This document shows, piece by piece, positions 41,133-49,343 of a DNA stretch of 64,000 nt. Within the stretch, counting starts at the first letter, position 1. Each line of letters opens with the position of its first letter. Source of the stretch: DASQGA01 sp038209555 (lineage in GTDB: Bacteria; Actinomycetota; Thermoleophilia; Gaiellales; Gaiellaceae). The notes below the pieces were generated by a model, which searched no databases, had not been told where the DNA came from, and saw only the letters and a list, made by a program, of their open reading frames with translations. Made by a program: the position numbers and the translations under genes. Where the stretch lies: positions 1 through 64,000 of the forward strand of contig JBBQXP010000002.1 in the NCBI GenBank assembly GCA_038209555.1, in the 5' to 3' direction.

Positions 41133-41870
41133 GTGGTGCCTGCGGTCGTATCCCTCGCCGAAAGACCCGACCTGGATAGGCCGCTCGGCCTCGATCGCGT
41201 CTGGCCCGAGTTTCTGAAGCACGGGGACGTCACCAACCTCTACTGGAACCGGCTCTACGAGGAGTTCCCCGAGTTCCAGCTCGTCCTGGTCGACGACGAG
41301 GGTGGGCAGGTTCTCGGGAGGGGAAACACCATCCCCTTCGAGTGGGACAGGACCATCGCCGGTCTTCCCGCCGGCGTCGACGGCGTCCTCGAACGGGGAT
41401 TCGAAGGTGGCAGGACGTTCAACACGCTCTCTGCGCTCGTCGCGATCGTCGCGCCGGAGCACCAGGGGCGAGGCTTGAGCGCCGCGGTCATCGAAGGCAT
41501 GCGCGCCGTGGCGGCTCGGCACGGCCTGGGAAGCCTCGTCGCGCCCGTCCGGCCGACCCGGAAGGAGCTCTACCCTCTGACGCCCATGGAGCGCTACGCG
41601 GCCTGGAGACGCCCCGACGGGCTCCCAGTCGACCCGTGGATCCGCCTCCACGAACGGATCGGTGGCGAGATCCTCGGAGTGGCGTCCGACTCTCTCGTCG
41701 TCACCGGCTCGGTCGCCGACTGGGAGGAATGGGCGGGCATGGTGTTTCCGGAGACCGGCGACTACGTCGTCCCAGGGGCGCTCGTGCCCGTGCACATCGA
41801 TCACGAGGCGGACGAAGGACGATACGCAGAGCCGAACCTGTGGATGCGCCACGCGGTCGAGCCCAAATGA
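41133..41870 (+). CDS. GNAT-family N-acetyltransferase
   Basis: 245 residues from GTG 41133 (a second GTG follows directly). The acetyl-CoA-binding signature is visible as LVAIVAPEHQGRGLSAAVIEGM; the C-terminal half (MERYAAWRRPDG, VDPWIRLHERIGGEIL) is characteristic of a subgroup found mainly in actinobacteria. Substrate unknown. Monocistronic; the region downstream carries repeat copy D. Confidence 0.82.
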   Translation: MVPAVVSLAERPDLDRPLGLDRVWPEFLKHGDVTNLYWNRLYEEFPEFQLVLVDDEGGQVLGRGNTIPFEWDRTIAGLPAGVDGVLERGFEGGRTFNTLSALVAIVAPEHQGRGLSAAVIEGMRAVAARHGLGSLVAPVRPTRKELYPLTPMERYAAWRRPDGLPVDPWIRLHERIGGEILGVASDSLVVTGSVADWEEWAGMVFPETGDYVVPGALVPVHIDHEADEGRYAEPNLWMRHAVEPK

Positions 41871-41900
41871 GACATCAAGGGCGTGGCTGCGTCTGGAGCA

Positions 41901-41950
41901 GGGGTCTGGGGCCATCCGAGGGTGCGGTAATTATCGACCAACCATCTAAG
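41901..41950. repeat. Palindromic intergenic repeat, copy D (half element)
   Basis: The 50 bases ending ATCGACCAACCATCTAAG align with one half of copy A read in reverse complement (shared GTCTGG, CATCCG, GCGGTAAT and CATCTA blocks, about 40 of 50 positions). The other arm is not recognisable. It lies 8 bases before the proC start. Confidence 0.6.
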
Positions 41951-41958
41951 GTCTCCCC

Positions 41959-42771
41959 ATGAGCGCCAAGATCGCGATTCTCGGAGCAGGGAAGATCGGA
42001 GAGGCCCTCGTTGCCGGGCTCGTCTCGTCGGAATGGTGCCCTCCGGGCGAGATCGTCGTGACCGCACGAAGCGAAGACCGGCTGCGGGGCCTCGCGGCGG
42101 ACTACGGCGTGCGGGCGACGGCCTCGAACCGCGAGGCCGCCGCCGAAGCCCCTGTTGTCGTGATCGCGGTCAAGCCTCAGGACATCGAAGCCCTTCTGAC
42201 GGACATCCACGACGTCCCGACGGCGGACCAAACCGTGATCTCGATCGCGGCGGCGATCCCCACAGCCCTGATCGAAAGCCATCTGACGAACGCTGTGCCC
42301 GTCGTCCGCGCGATGCCGAACACGCCCGTCACGGTCCACGAGGGGATGGCGGGCATCGCCGCGGGGACGCACGCGACGGAGGAGCACCTCGCACAGGCGG
42401 AAGAAGTATTGGCGCATGTCGGCCGGTCGGTGCGCGTGCCGGAGAACTACATGGATGCGGTGACCGCCGTCTCCGGGTCGGGCCCTGCCTACTTCGCGCT
42501 CCTCGCGGAGTCCATGATCGAAGCCGGAATCCTCCTCGGGCTCGGGCGGGAGATCGCCACCGACCTCGTGGTCCAGACGATGCTCGGAACCGCCAAGCTC
42601 CTCCGGGACGAGAAGATGCACCCCGTCGAGCTCCGCGAGATGGTCACCTCTCCAGGTGGGACGACGATCGCGGCCATCCGCGAGCTTGAACAGGCCGGCG
42701 TGCGAGCTGCCTTCCTGAACGCGATTCAGGCAGCCATGAACCGCTCGAAGGAGCTAGCCGAAGGCGGCTAG
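41959..42771 (+). CDS. proC: Pyrroline-5-carboxylate reductase
   Basis: 270 residues from ATG 41959. NAD(P)-binding AILGAGKIGEALVAGL, substrate/cofactor segments VVIAVKPQD, VVRAMPNTPVTVHEGMAGIA and the C-terminal VSGSGPAYFALLAESMIEAG plus VTSPGGTTIAAI. Last step of proline synthesis. The 3' end overlaps the convergent peptidase gene by 18 bp. Confidence 0.95.
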   Translation: MSAKIAILGAGKIGEALVAGLVSSEWCPPGEIVVTARSEDRLRGLAADYGVRATASNREAAAEAPVVVIAVKPQDIEALLTDIHDVPTADQTVISIAAAIPTALIESHLTNAVPVVRAMPNTPVTVHEGMAGIAAGTHATEEHLAQAEEVLAHVGRSVRVPENYMDAVTAVSGSGPAYFALLAESMIEAGILLGLGREIATDLVVQTMLGTAKLLRDEKMHPVELREMVTSPGGTTIAAIRELEQAGVRAAFLNAIQAAMNRSKELAEGG

Positions 42772-43614
42772 CGGATCGACCGCGGCGCCGCGCACTCTGA
42801 CCTCGAAATGGAGATGCGGGCCGGTGGAGTGGCCTGTGGATCCCACGCGGCCGATCTGATGGCCGGCGCCGACCCGCGCCCCGACGCGCACGTCGATCCG
42901 CGAGAGGTGCGCATACATCGTCCTGACTCCGTTTCCGTGCGCAATCGAGACAAGGTAGCCCCAGCCGCCGGGCATCCAAGCTGCATAGGAGACGCGGCCA
43001 TAACGCGCGGCCGCAACGCCTGCCCCGGCCCGCGCCGGAAAGTCGATACCCGTATGGAAGTTTGAGCCGCGCGGACCGAACCTGTCTCCAATGCCTGTCT
43101 GGAGCGGGCGCACGAACCGCAGGGGCGAGCGTGGAGGTGGGGTTCGAAGCGCCCTGAATGTGGCCGGCCCGGCAACGCCGTCCGCTCCGAGCCTCGCCCA
43201 GCGCTGAAACCGACGGAGCGCGTGGTCGGTGCGCCCCCCGAAACCGCCGTCAAAGGAGCCAGAGGGAAATCCGTGCCAGGCAAGGAGGAACTGCAGCTGC
43301 GAGACGTCGAAGCCGACTCGGCCCTGCACGAGAACACGCCTGCCCAAGAGCGGGCGCCCGTAGCGACCGAGCGAGCGTCGCGTCCTCCGCCCGGCGATTC
43401 CGTCCGGGAGCAGGCCCCGGGTGCGCTGGAACCGAACCACGGCCTGCTGCGTTCCGGGACCGTAGTAGCCGTCGATCGTGCCCCAGTAGAGCCCCCGGGC
43501 CTGAAGCGCAACCTGGATCGCGGCAAGGCGAGAGCTCCCGGCCGCCTGAGCCGAGGCGGCGACAAGGAGGGCGCCGAGAACGAGCGCCAGCACGATGAAC
43601 GCCCTGAGACGCAC
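42754..43614 (-). CDS. M23 peptidase with two peptidoglycan-binding domains
   Basis: 286 residues from GTG 43614. A signal peptide or membrane anchor (AFIVLALVLGALLVAASAQA) is followed by two PG_binding_1 modules (IQVALQARGLYWGTIDGYYG; LQFLLAWHGFPSGSFDGGFG) and an M23 LytM-type domain with zinc ligands in HTGIDFPA and PHLHFEVRV. It should act outside the membrane as a cell-wall endopeptidase or, if exported and anchored, as an envelope remodelling factor. Convergent with proC. Confidence 0.9.
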   Translation of the reverse strand: MRLRAFIVLALVLGALLVAASAQAAGSSRLAAIQVALQARGLYWGTIDGYYGPGTQQAVVRFQRTRGLLPDGIAGRRTRRSLGRYGRPLLGRRVLVQGRVGFDVSQLQFLLAWHGFPSGSFDGGFGGRTDHALRRFQRWARLGADGVAGPATFRALRTPPPRSPLRFVRPLQTGIGDRFGPRGSNFHTGIDFPARAGAGVAAARYGRVSYAAWMPGGWGYLVSIAHGNGVRTMYAHLSRIDVRVGARVGAGHQIGRVGSTGHSTGPHLHFEVRVRGAAVDPLAAFG

Positions 43615-43669
43615 CGGACCTAGGGATTTCGACCTGCTCCACGCCGCTCCTGCGGCAATCAAGAATCTC

Positions 43670-44677
43670 TTACAGAATCACATCGGCGCCGCAGCCGAAA
43701 ACGAGCGCGGGCTCGACCCCCACGCGGTCGACGCCCCGGAGGGAAACGTGCGAGAGGTCGACCTCGATCCCGGGCCATTCGTCGAGTCCGAGCGCCCTGG
43801 CGCCCTCGGAGGAGCCGATCTCGAGCAGCTCCACGGGGGAGATCACGTTCCGCCGCAGCTCCTGGCGGCGCGCAGTGCCTTCAAGCTCCCGCAGCTCTTC
43901 CAGCGGGTCGATGCGAACGTTCGAGTCCGAGCCGATGCAAAGACAGATCCCGCGCTCCCTGATCCTCCCGACGGGCGCGAAGCCGTCGCCGAGATTCGCC
44001 TCGGTCGTCGGACACACACAGATGCGCCCGCCCGCTTCCGCCAGGAGGTCGAGCTCGGCGTCGTCCGCATGCGTTCCGTGCACGATTGTCGTCCGCGGCC
44101 CGAGACAGCCGGTCTCGGCGAGAAGCTGAATCGGTCGGAGCCCGTGCTCGGCCATGCATTCCTCGATCTCGCGCGGCTGCTCATCGGCATGGATGTGGAG
44201 TACGAGCTTCTCCCGCTCCGCATAGCGGCCGATCTCGCGTAGCCAGTCCGCTGTACACGCGCGCACGGAATGGGGCGCAACGCCGACGCGCGCTCCCCCG
44301 GCACCAAGCTCCTCGACTTGCGCGAGGTAGGCGGCTGGGGACTCCTGGCGGAACCGGTCGATGCCCCCGCGACCGTAGGCGGCCAGAAGGAGCACGAGCT
44401 CGACTCCCGCAGCACGGGCGGCCTCGACTGCCGCCTTCGCCTCCGAGAGCCCGACGTAGTGAAACTCGCCGACGGCCGTATAACCGGCATCCCGCATCTC
44501 GCGAAAGGCGGCCTCGTAGTCGAGCCGGACCCGTGCCTGGGTCAGGCCGCGGGCCAGCTCCAGCATGGAATCGCGCCAACCCCAGAAATCTGCGCCCTCC
44601 GCTCGCCCTCGCAACGCCCGCTGAAACGCATGGCTGTGGACGTTCACGAAGCCGGGAAGCGGAAGCCGCTCAGGCAC
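43670..44677 (-). CDS. Formimidoylglutamate deiminase-like amidohydrolase (HutF family)
   Basis: 335 residues from GTG 44677. Metal ligands: PGFVNVHSHAFQRALRG (HxH), LHIHADEQ, IVHGTHAD and the Asp in CIGSDSNVRIDPLEEL. FWGWRDSMLELA and VGEFHYVG are specific to HutF-like enzymes, which deiminate N-formimino-L-glutamate in histidine breakdown. It lacks the about 45-residue N-terminal beta-sandwich half and part of the C-terminus of typical 450-residue HutF, and no other hut gene is near, so the substrate is uncertain. Confidence 0.75.
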   Translation of the reverse strand: MPERLPLPGFVNVHSHAFQRALRGRAEGADFWGWRDSMLELARGLTQARVRLDYEAAFREMRDAGYTAVGEFHYVGLSEAKAAVEAARAAGVELVLLLAAYGRGGIDRFRQESPAAYLAQVEELGAGGARVGVAPHSVRACTADWLREIGRYAEREKLVLHIHADEQPREIEECMAEHGLRPIQLLAETGCLGPRTTIVHGTHADDAELDLLAEAGGRICVCPTTEANLGDGFAPVGRIRERGICLCIGSDSNVRIDPLEELRELEGTARRQELRRNVISPVELLEIGSSEGARALGLDEWPGIEVDLSHVSLRGVDRVGVEPALVFGCGADVIL

Positions 44678-44752
44678 CGCGCGAGGCTACCATTCGCTGC
44701 CAGTGGGTCCTTCCGCACCGATCCAGAGCGCGACTCCGTCGCTGGGCCGCTG

Positions 44753-45304
44753 ATGGACGCACGAGCAGTCCCGGCACCCCTCGCGCAGATCCCGAACGCA
44801 CTGACCGTCCTTCGCCTGGCGCTGATCCCGCTCTTCGTCGTCCTCGTGCTCGGGACGGACGGAGAGGGTAGCTACATGGCCGCGGGAGTCTTCGCGTTCG
44901 CAGGCGCGACCGACCAGCTGGATGGCTGGCTGGCCCGCCGCTGGAACGTGGAATCGACCTTCGGGCGCCTCGCAGACCCGCTGGCCGACCGGCTCATGAT
45001 CGATGCCGTGGTCATCCTCCTCTGGCTCGACGGGCGCCTGCCGTGGCCGGCGCTGGTCGTGATCCTCGTCCGTGATGCGGCGCTCGTGGGGGGGTATGGC
45101 CTGGTCATGACGCGTGGCTACGAGCTCTCGGTGAGCTGGCTCGGCAAGGCCGGGACCTGGCTCCTCTACGCGGCTCTGACTGGAATGCTCGCTTCCGACG
45201 AGGGAACGACCTGGGCGCTGGCGCTCTTCTGGAGCGGGCTCGCGGTCGCCATGGTTGCCGCGGTTCTCTATGCCGCCACGGCACCCCGGAGCTTCGGAGG
45301 ATGA
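44753..45304 (+). CDS. pgsA: CDP-alcohol phosphatidyltransferase (PgsA-like)
   Basis: 183 residues from ATG 44753. The family motif D-x2-DG-x2-AR-x8-G-x3-D-x3-D is complete in DQLDGWLARRWNVE and GRLADPLADRL. About six membrane helices. The likely reaction is phosphatidylglycerol-phosphate synthesis from CDP-diacylglycerol (made by CdsA), but other head groups are possible. It overlaps the next gene by 4 bp (ATGA). Confidence 0.85.
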   Translation: MDARAVPAPLAQIPNALTVLRLALIPLFVVLVLGTDGEGSYMAAGVFAFAGATDQLDGWLARRWNVESTFGRLADPLADRLMIDAVVILLWLDGRLPWPALVVILVRDAALVGGYGLVMTRGYELSVSWLGKAGTWLLYAALTGMLASDEGTTWALALFWSGLAVAMVAAVLYAATAPRSFGG

Positions 45305-47817
45305 AGGCCGTCGTCATGGCCGGCGGTGAGGGCACTCGCCTGCGGCCGCTCACGTCGAACCAGCCGAAGCCGATGGTGCCGATCGTTGGCAAGCCCTGCA
45401 TGGAGCACATCATCGAACTCCTGAAGCGGCACGGCTTCGAGGACATCATCGTGACCGTCGCCTTCATGCCGCAGGTCATCCGCGGCTACTTCGGCGCGGG
45501 CGAAGCCCAGGGCGTCCAGATCCGGTACTCGGTGGAGGAGTCGCCGGCGGGTACGGCCGGCTCGGTGAAGCTCGCGGAAGAGGCGCTCGACGAGCCCTTC
45601 GTCGTGATCTCCGGCGATGCGCTCTGCGACATCGATCTCGGGGCGCTCGTCCGCTTCCACGAGGAAAAGGGCGGTGCAGTCACGATCGGCCTGAAAAGCG
45701 TCGAGAACCCGCTCGAGTTCGGGATCGTCGTCACGGATGCCGACGGGCGAATCGAACGCTTCCTCGAGAAGCCGTCGTGGGCCCAAGTCTTCACGGACAC
45801 GATCAACACGGGCATCTACGTGATCGATCCCGGGGTCCTGCGCCATGTCCCCGACGATCGCCCCTACGACTTCTCGAAGGAGCTCTTCCCGCATCTCCTC
45901 GAGATGGGACGACCGCTCTACGGCTACGTGGCGGACGGCTACTGGCAGGACATCGGGAACCTCGACCAGTATCGGCAGGCGAACTTCGACGTTCTCGACG
46001 GAAAGGCGGACCTCAACGTCGAGGGCATTCGCCTGCGCGGCAACGTCTGGATCGGAGAGGGCGTCGACCTCGACGACCTGGAGTCCGTCGAGGGTCCGGC
46101 GTTCATCGGGAACTACTGCCACATCGCTCCGCATGCGACTGTCGGTTCCTACTCGGTCCTCTCGTCGAGCGTCGTGCTGCGCGAGCACGCTCGCACTGCC
46201 CGCTCCGTCATCGACGCGGGGACCTACATCGGCCGAAGCGCCCACGTCGAAGGAGCGGTCGTCGGGCGCATGTGCGATATCCGGCCCCACGTTCGCCTGC
46301 ACGAGGGCGTCGCGGTCGGCGACCAGTCGACGATCGGGGAACAGAGCGTCGTCCTGCCCGGCATCCGCATCTATCCGTTCAAGGAGGTCGAGTCGGGTAC
46401 GCAGGTCGACCGCAACTTGATCTGGGAGTCGCGAGCCTCGAGCACGATCTTCGGCCGGGAGGGAATCTCGGGGCTCATCAACGTCGATCTCACCCCCGAG
46501 ATCGCGCTCCGCCTCGGGATGGCGCTCGGCACGGTGCTCAAGCGCGACGCCCGGGTCGTTACGAGCCGCGAAGCGCCGTCCTCTTGCCGCCTCCTCCGAC
46601 GCGCTGTCCTGACCGGCATCAACGCGACCGGGGTCCACGTCGCGGATCTCCGAGTAATGCCCTCGGCGGTAACACGCCACCTGCTGAAGAGCGAAGGGTT
46701 CGAAGCGGGCGTGCATGTTCGCCAGAGCGCGGTCGACCCGGAGGCGGTCACCCTCCAGATCTACGAGCCCCCCGGCGTCGAGGTGTCGAGTGCCTTCATG
46801 AAGGAGGTCGAAAAGCACTTCGGTCGCCAGGAGTTCCGGCGCAGCTCCGGGGACGGCGTGGGGGAGATCCGGTATCCGGCTCGGGCATCCGAGAGCTACG
46901 CCCAGGACTTACTCGCCACGCTCGACACAGATGCGATCCGCTCGCGCGGGTTCCGCATCGTGATCGGCTATTCGTACTCGTCGGCCTCGCTCGTGGTCCC
47001 GCTCGTCCTCGGCGACCTCGGAGTCGAGATCGTCGCGGCCCAGGCATATGTCCGTGAGCTCCGCACGTCACCGGCCGGAGCCACTCTGGCGGAGTCGCTC
47101 GGCCAGGTGAAGCGGCTCGTTTCTGCCGTCGGTGCGGACTTCGGCGTCGCCTTCGACGGTGCGGCGGAACGCCTGTACCTCGTCGACGAGCGTGCGCGAG
47201 AGGTGGAGGTCGAGCAGGAGCTCCTGCTGTTCCTGAGCCTCATCGCATCGAACGGAAGGAAGGGACGTCTCGCGTTTCCGGTCACGGTCACGAGTCTCGT
47301 CGAGGAGATGGTGAAGGGCTCGGATCTCGAAGTCCAGCGAACGCCGGCGTCCCTCGCAGCCCTGACGCGGGCCGCCGCAGAGGACGGAGTCGTCTTCGCA
47401 GGCTCCGCGGCCGGCGGCTTCGTCTTCCCCGAGTTCCTTCCTGCCTACGACGGCATCACGAGCCTCTGCAAGCTCCTGGAGCTGCTTGCCCCGGTGCGGA
47501 AGCCCCTCTCAGAGCTCGTGGACGCTCTCCCGAGGTCGCGGGTCATCCACCGGCAGGTTCGCTGCCCCTTCTCTCGCAAGGGTGCTGTGATGCGAATCCT
47601 GACGGACCAGGTGCGAGACAAGAAGGTGGACGTGACCGACGGCATCAAGGTCTACGAGGACGGCGGCTGGGCACACGTCCTTCCGGACCCTACGGAAGCG
47701 CTGGTCCACGTCTACGCGGAGGGGGCAAGCGAGGAGGACGCGGCCAGACTCGAGGACCAGTACACGGCCCTCGTCGAGCGCATCATCGCGGGCTCCGAAG
47801 AGGGGGACAACACCTAA
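45301..47817 (+). CDS. Mannose-1-phosphate guanylyltransferase-like / phosphomannomutase-like fusion
   Basis: 838 residues from ATG 45301. Residues 1-235: nucleotidyltransferase with GGEGTRLRPLTSNQPKPM and VISGDALCDIDLG. Residues about 245-365: left-handed hexapeptide helix. Residues about 380-838: a phosphohexomutase-like region. The mutase part has lost its chemistry: no TASHNP-type phosphoserine loop (AGVHVRQSAVDPEAV instead) and no DGDxDR metal loop (FDGAAERLYLVD instead). The protein is therefore a probable sugar-nucleotide synthetase with a degenerate, perhaps regulatory, mutase domain, feeding cell-surface polysaccharide. Confidence 0.85.
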   Translation: MKAVVMAGGEGTRLRPLTSNQPKPMVPIVGKPCMEHIIELLKRHGFEDIIVTVAFMPQVIRGYFGAGEAQGVQIRYSVEESPAGTAGSVKLAEEALDEPFVVISGDALCDIDLGALVRFHEEKGGAVTIGLKSVENPLEFGIVVTDADGRIERFLEKPSWAQVFTDTINTGIYVIDPGVLRHVPDDRPYDFSKELFPHLLEMGRPLYGYVADGYWQDIGNLDQYRQANFDVLDGKADLNVEGIRLRGNVWIGEGVDLDDLESVEGPAFIGNYCHIAPHATVGSYSVLSSSVVLREHARTARSVIDAGTYIGRSAHVEGAVVGRMCDIRPHVRLHEGVAVGDQSTIGEQSVVLPGIRIYPFKEVESGTQVDRNLIWESRASSTIFGREGISGLINVDLTPEIALRLGMALGTVLKRDARVVTSREAPSSCRLLRRAVLTGINATGVHVADLRVMPSAVTRHLLKSEGFEAGVHVRQSAVDPEAVTLQIYEPPGVEVSSAFMKEVEKHFGRQEFRRSSGDGVGEIRYPARASESYAQDLLATLDTDAIRSRGFRIVIGYSYSSASLVVPLVLGDLGVEIVAAQAYVRELRTSPAGATLAESLGQVKRLVSAVGADFGVAFDGAAERLYLVDERAREVEVEQELLLFLSLIASNGRKGRLAFPVTVTSLVEEMVKGSDLEVQRTPASLAALTRAAAEDGVVFAGSAAGGFVFPEFLPAYDGITSLCKLLELLAPVRKPLSELVDALPRSRVIHRQVRCPFSRKGAVMRILTDQVRDKKVDVTDGIKVYEDGGWAHVLPDPTEALVHVYAEGASEEDAARLEDQYTALVERIIAGSEEGDNT

Positions 47818-47832
47818 ACCCTCAAGTCGAGG

Positions 47833-47861
47833 TTGATAGATTGGCGGTCCGATGGTTTACT
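47833..47861 (+). promoter_or_regulatory. Putative promoter before rsiG-like gene
   Basis: TTGATA (47833-47838) and TTTACT (47856-47861) with a 17-bp spacer, 40 bases upstream of GTG 47901. It would drive the rsiG-like/garA-like/ftsR-like group. Confidence 0.5.
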
Positions 47862-47900
47862 ACAGGGAGCCCGTCCCCGACCCAGAGACCGGAGGGCAGC

Positions 47901-48158
47901 GTGGAAGCTCTTCCCGACCTTGAGACTATTTCCGATGCGGAGCTGCGCGATCTGATCGATCAGCTCGTGGAGGAGGAGAACCAGGTTTCGTACCGGCGCA
48001 GGATCCTCCACGGCAAGATCGACATCCTGAAGGCCGAGCTCCAGTCGCGCCTCCACCGGCAGGTGGGCGAAGGGCAGGGCCCGCTCTACGAGGTCGACGT
48101 CGAAAAGCTCGCGGCGATCCTCGCCTCGAAGGCGGCGCCTCCGAACCCGGACGAGTAG
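47901..48158 (+). CDS. RsiG-like (anti-sigma WhiG type) c-di-GMP-binding helical protein
   Basis: 85 residues. GTG 47901 has GGAGG 6 bases upstream, which decides the start. The core helix pair contains LRDLIDQLVEEEN followed by E-x3-S-x2-R-x3-H-x3-D (ENQVSYRRRILHGKID), matching the RsiG c-di-GMP motif E-x3-S-x2-R-x3-Q-x3-D except for His in place of Gln. Streptomyces RsiG has two copies of the motif and sequesters sigma WhiG; a single copy fits the ancestral homodimeric type described in Rubrobacter. No WhiG gene is in the window, so the sigma partner is unknown. Confidence 0.75.
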   Translation: MEALPDLETISDAELRDLIDQLVEEENQVSYRRRILHGKIDILKAELQSRLHRQVGEGQGPLYEVDVEKLAAILASKAAPPNPDE

Positions 48159-48165
48159 CGCCGAG

Positions 48166-48633
48166 GTGACGCATTTGCACTGCCCCGAGTGCGGCTTCCA
48201 GAACCCCGAGGCCGCCAACTACTGCTCGAAGTGCGGTGCACTTCTCATCAAGGATGAGCCGGGGGGATCGACCACGATGACGTACGCACCCGAGGACGTG
48301 GTCGATGAGGAAGGCGAGCCGCTTTCGGAGCTCAGGATCCAGGGAACGGCACTCGTGGTCCGTTCCGGCGGCGGCCGCGCAGGCGAGACGTTCCCTCTCG
48401 ACGGCGACAGCGTCGAGATCGGTCGGTCACCCGACGCCCAGGTCTTCCTCGACGACGTCACGGTCTCGCGCTCGCACGCGATGCTCGTTCGCGACGACGT
48501 TGGCTACACGATCGAGGACGCCGCCAGCCTGAACGGGACGTACGTGAATCGGCGCAGGGTTGAGAAGGCCAAGCTCGAAGATGGAGACGAGGTCCAAATC
48601 GGCAAGTACCGGCTGACCTTCCTGGAGCACTGA
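48166..48633 (+). CDS. FHA-domain protein with zinc ribbon (GarA-like)
   Basis: 155 residues from GTG 48166, 7 bp after the rsiG-like gene. Residues 1-28 are a zinc ribbon (CPECGF, CSKCGA). A linker with TTMTYAPED stands where GarA/OdhI carries its phosphorylated TT motif. Residues about 62-155 are an FHA domain: VEIGRSPDAQVFLDD, VSRSHAML and SLNGTYVNRRRV. In mycobacteria GarA (Rv1827) controls 2-oxoglutarate metabolism after phosphorylation by PknG/PknB. The following ftsR-like gene matches the Rv1827-Rv1828 order. Confidence 0.85.
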   Translation: MTHLHCPECGFQNPEAANYCSKCGALLIKDEPGGSTTMTYAPEDVVDEEGEPLSELRIQGTALVVRSGGGRAGETFPLDGDSVEIGRSPDAQVFLDDVTVSRSHAMLVRDDVGYTIEDAASLNGTYVNRRRVEKAKLEDGDEVQIGKYRLTFLEH

Positions 48634-49331
48634 TGGCGACGTCCACGTATTCGCAGGAGACGCCTGGCCGGCCGCTCACGATTGGCGCCGTCCGGAGGCG
48701 GCTGCGCGCGGAGTTCGCAGACATCTCGATCTCCAAGATCCGCTACCTCGAGGACCAGGGGCTCCTGACCCCCCGCAGGACGGAGGGGGGATACCGCCTC
48801 TACACCGAGGAGGACGTGGAACGCCTCGAGACGATCCTGCGACTCCAACGGGACGAGTTCCTGCCGCTCCGCGTCATCCGCCAGGAGCTCGATGCCCCCG
48901 GAATGGTGAAACGTGAGCGGCGGCGGGCGGCTGACTCCGGTCTGCGCGCGGGCGAGCCGGAGCTCGACCTGGGCACGCTTTGCGAGCGGGCGAGCGCCGA
49001 TGCAGGGTTTGTGCGCGAGCTCGAAGATTACGGGCTCCTCGAACCGCGAATCGAGGATGGAGAGAACCGGTATCCGGAGCGGGACGTGGAGGTTGTGATC
49101 GTCTGCCGGAACCTGTCGCGCTTCGGCGTCGCTCCGAGGAACTTGAAGAAGTTCCGCACCAACGCCGACGGCGAGGCGGCACTGCTCCGACAGGTCGTCG
49201 CCCCGGCTCTCGGCTCGAGCAATCCCGAGCGCCGGCTCGCCGGGCTCGAGGATCTCGAGTCGCTCGCCGCGCTCGCGCAGGAGCTGTCGCAGGCGCTGTT
49301 CTGGCGCGCGCTCCGCTCGCACGTCGCGTAG
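48633..49331 (+). CDS. MerR-family regulator (FtsR/Rv1828-like)
   Basis: 232 residues from ATG 48633, overlapping the previous stop by one base. MerR helix-turn-helix with TIGAVRRRLRAEFADISISK, IRYLEDQGLLTPRRTEGGYR and LYTEEDVERLETI; the C-terminal half has a second wHTH-like region (VRELEDYGLLEPR) typical of FtsR, which activates ftsZ in Corynebacterium. The long C-terminal part distinguishes it from metal-sensing MerR proteins; no Cys ligand cluster is present. Confidence 0.87.
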   Translation: MATSTYSQETPGRPLTIGAVRRRLRAEFADISISKIRYLEDQGLLTPRRTEGGYRLYTEEDVERLETILRLQRDEFLPLRVIRQELDAPGMVKRERRRAADSGLRAGEPELDLGTLCERASADAGFVRELEDYGLLEPRIEDGENRYPERDVEVVIVCRNLSRFGVAPRNLKKFRTNADGEAALLRQVVAPALGSSNPERRLAGLEDLESLAALAQELSQALFWRALRSHVA

Positions 49332-49343
49332 GCTCCGGACGCG

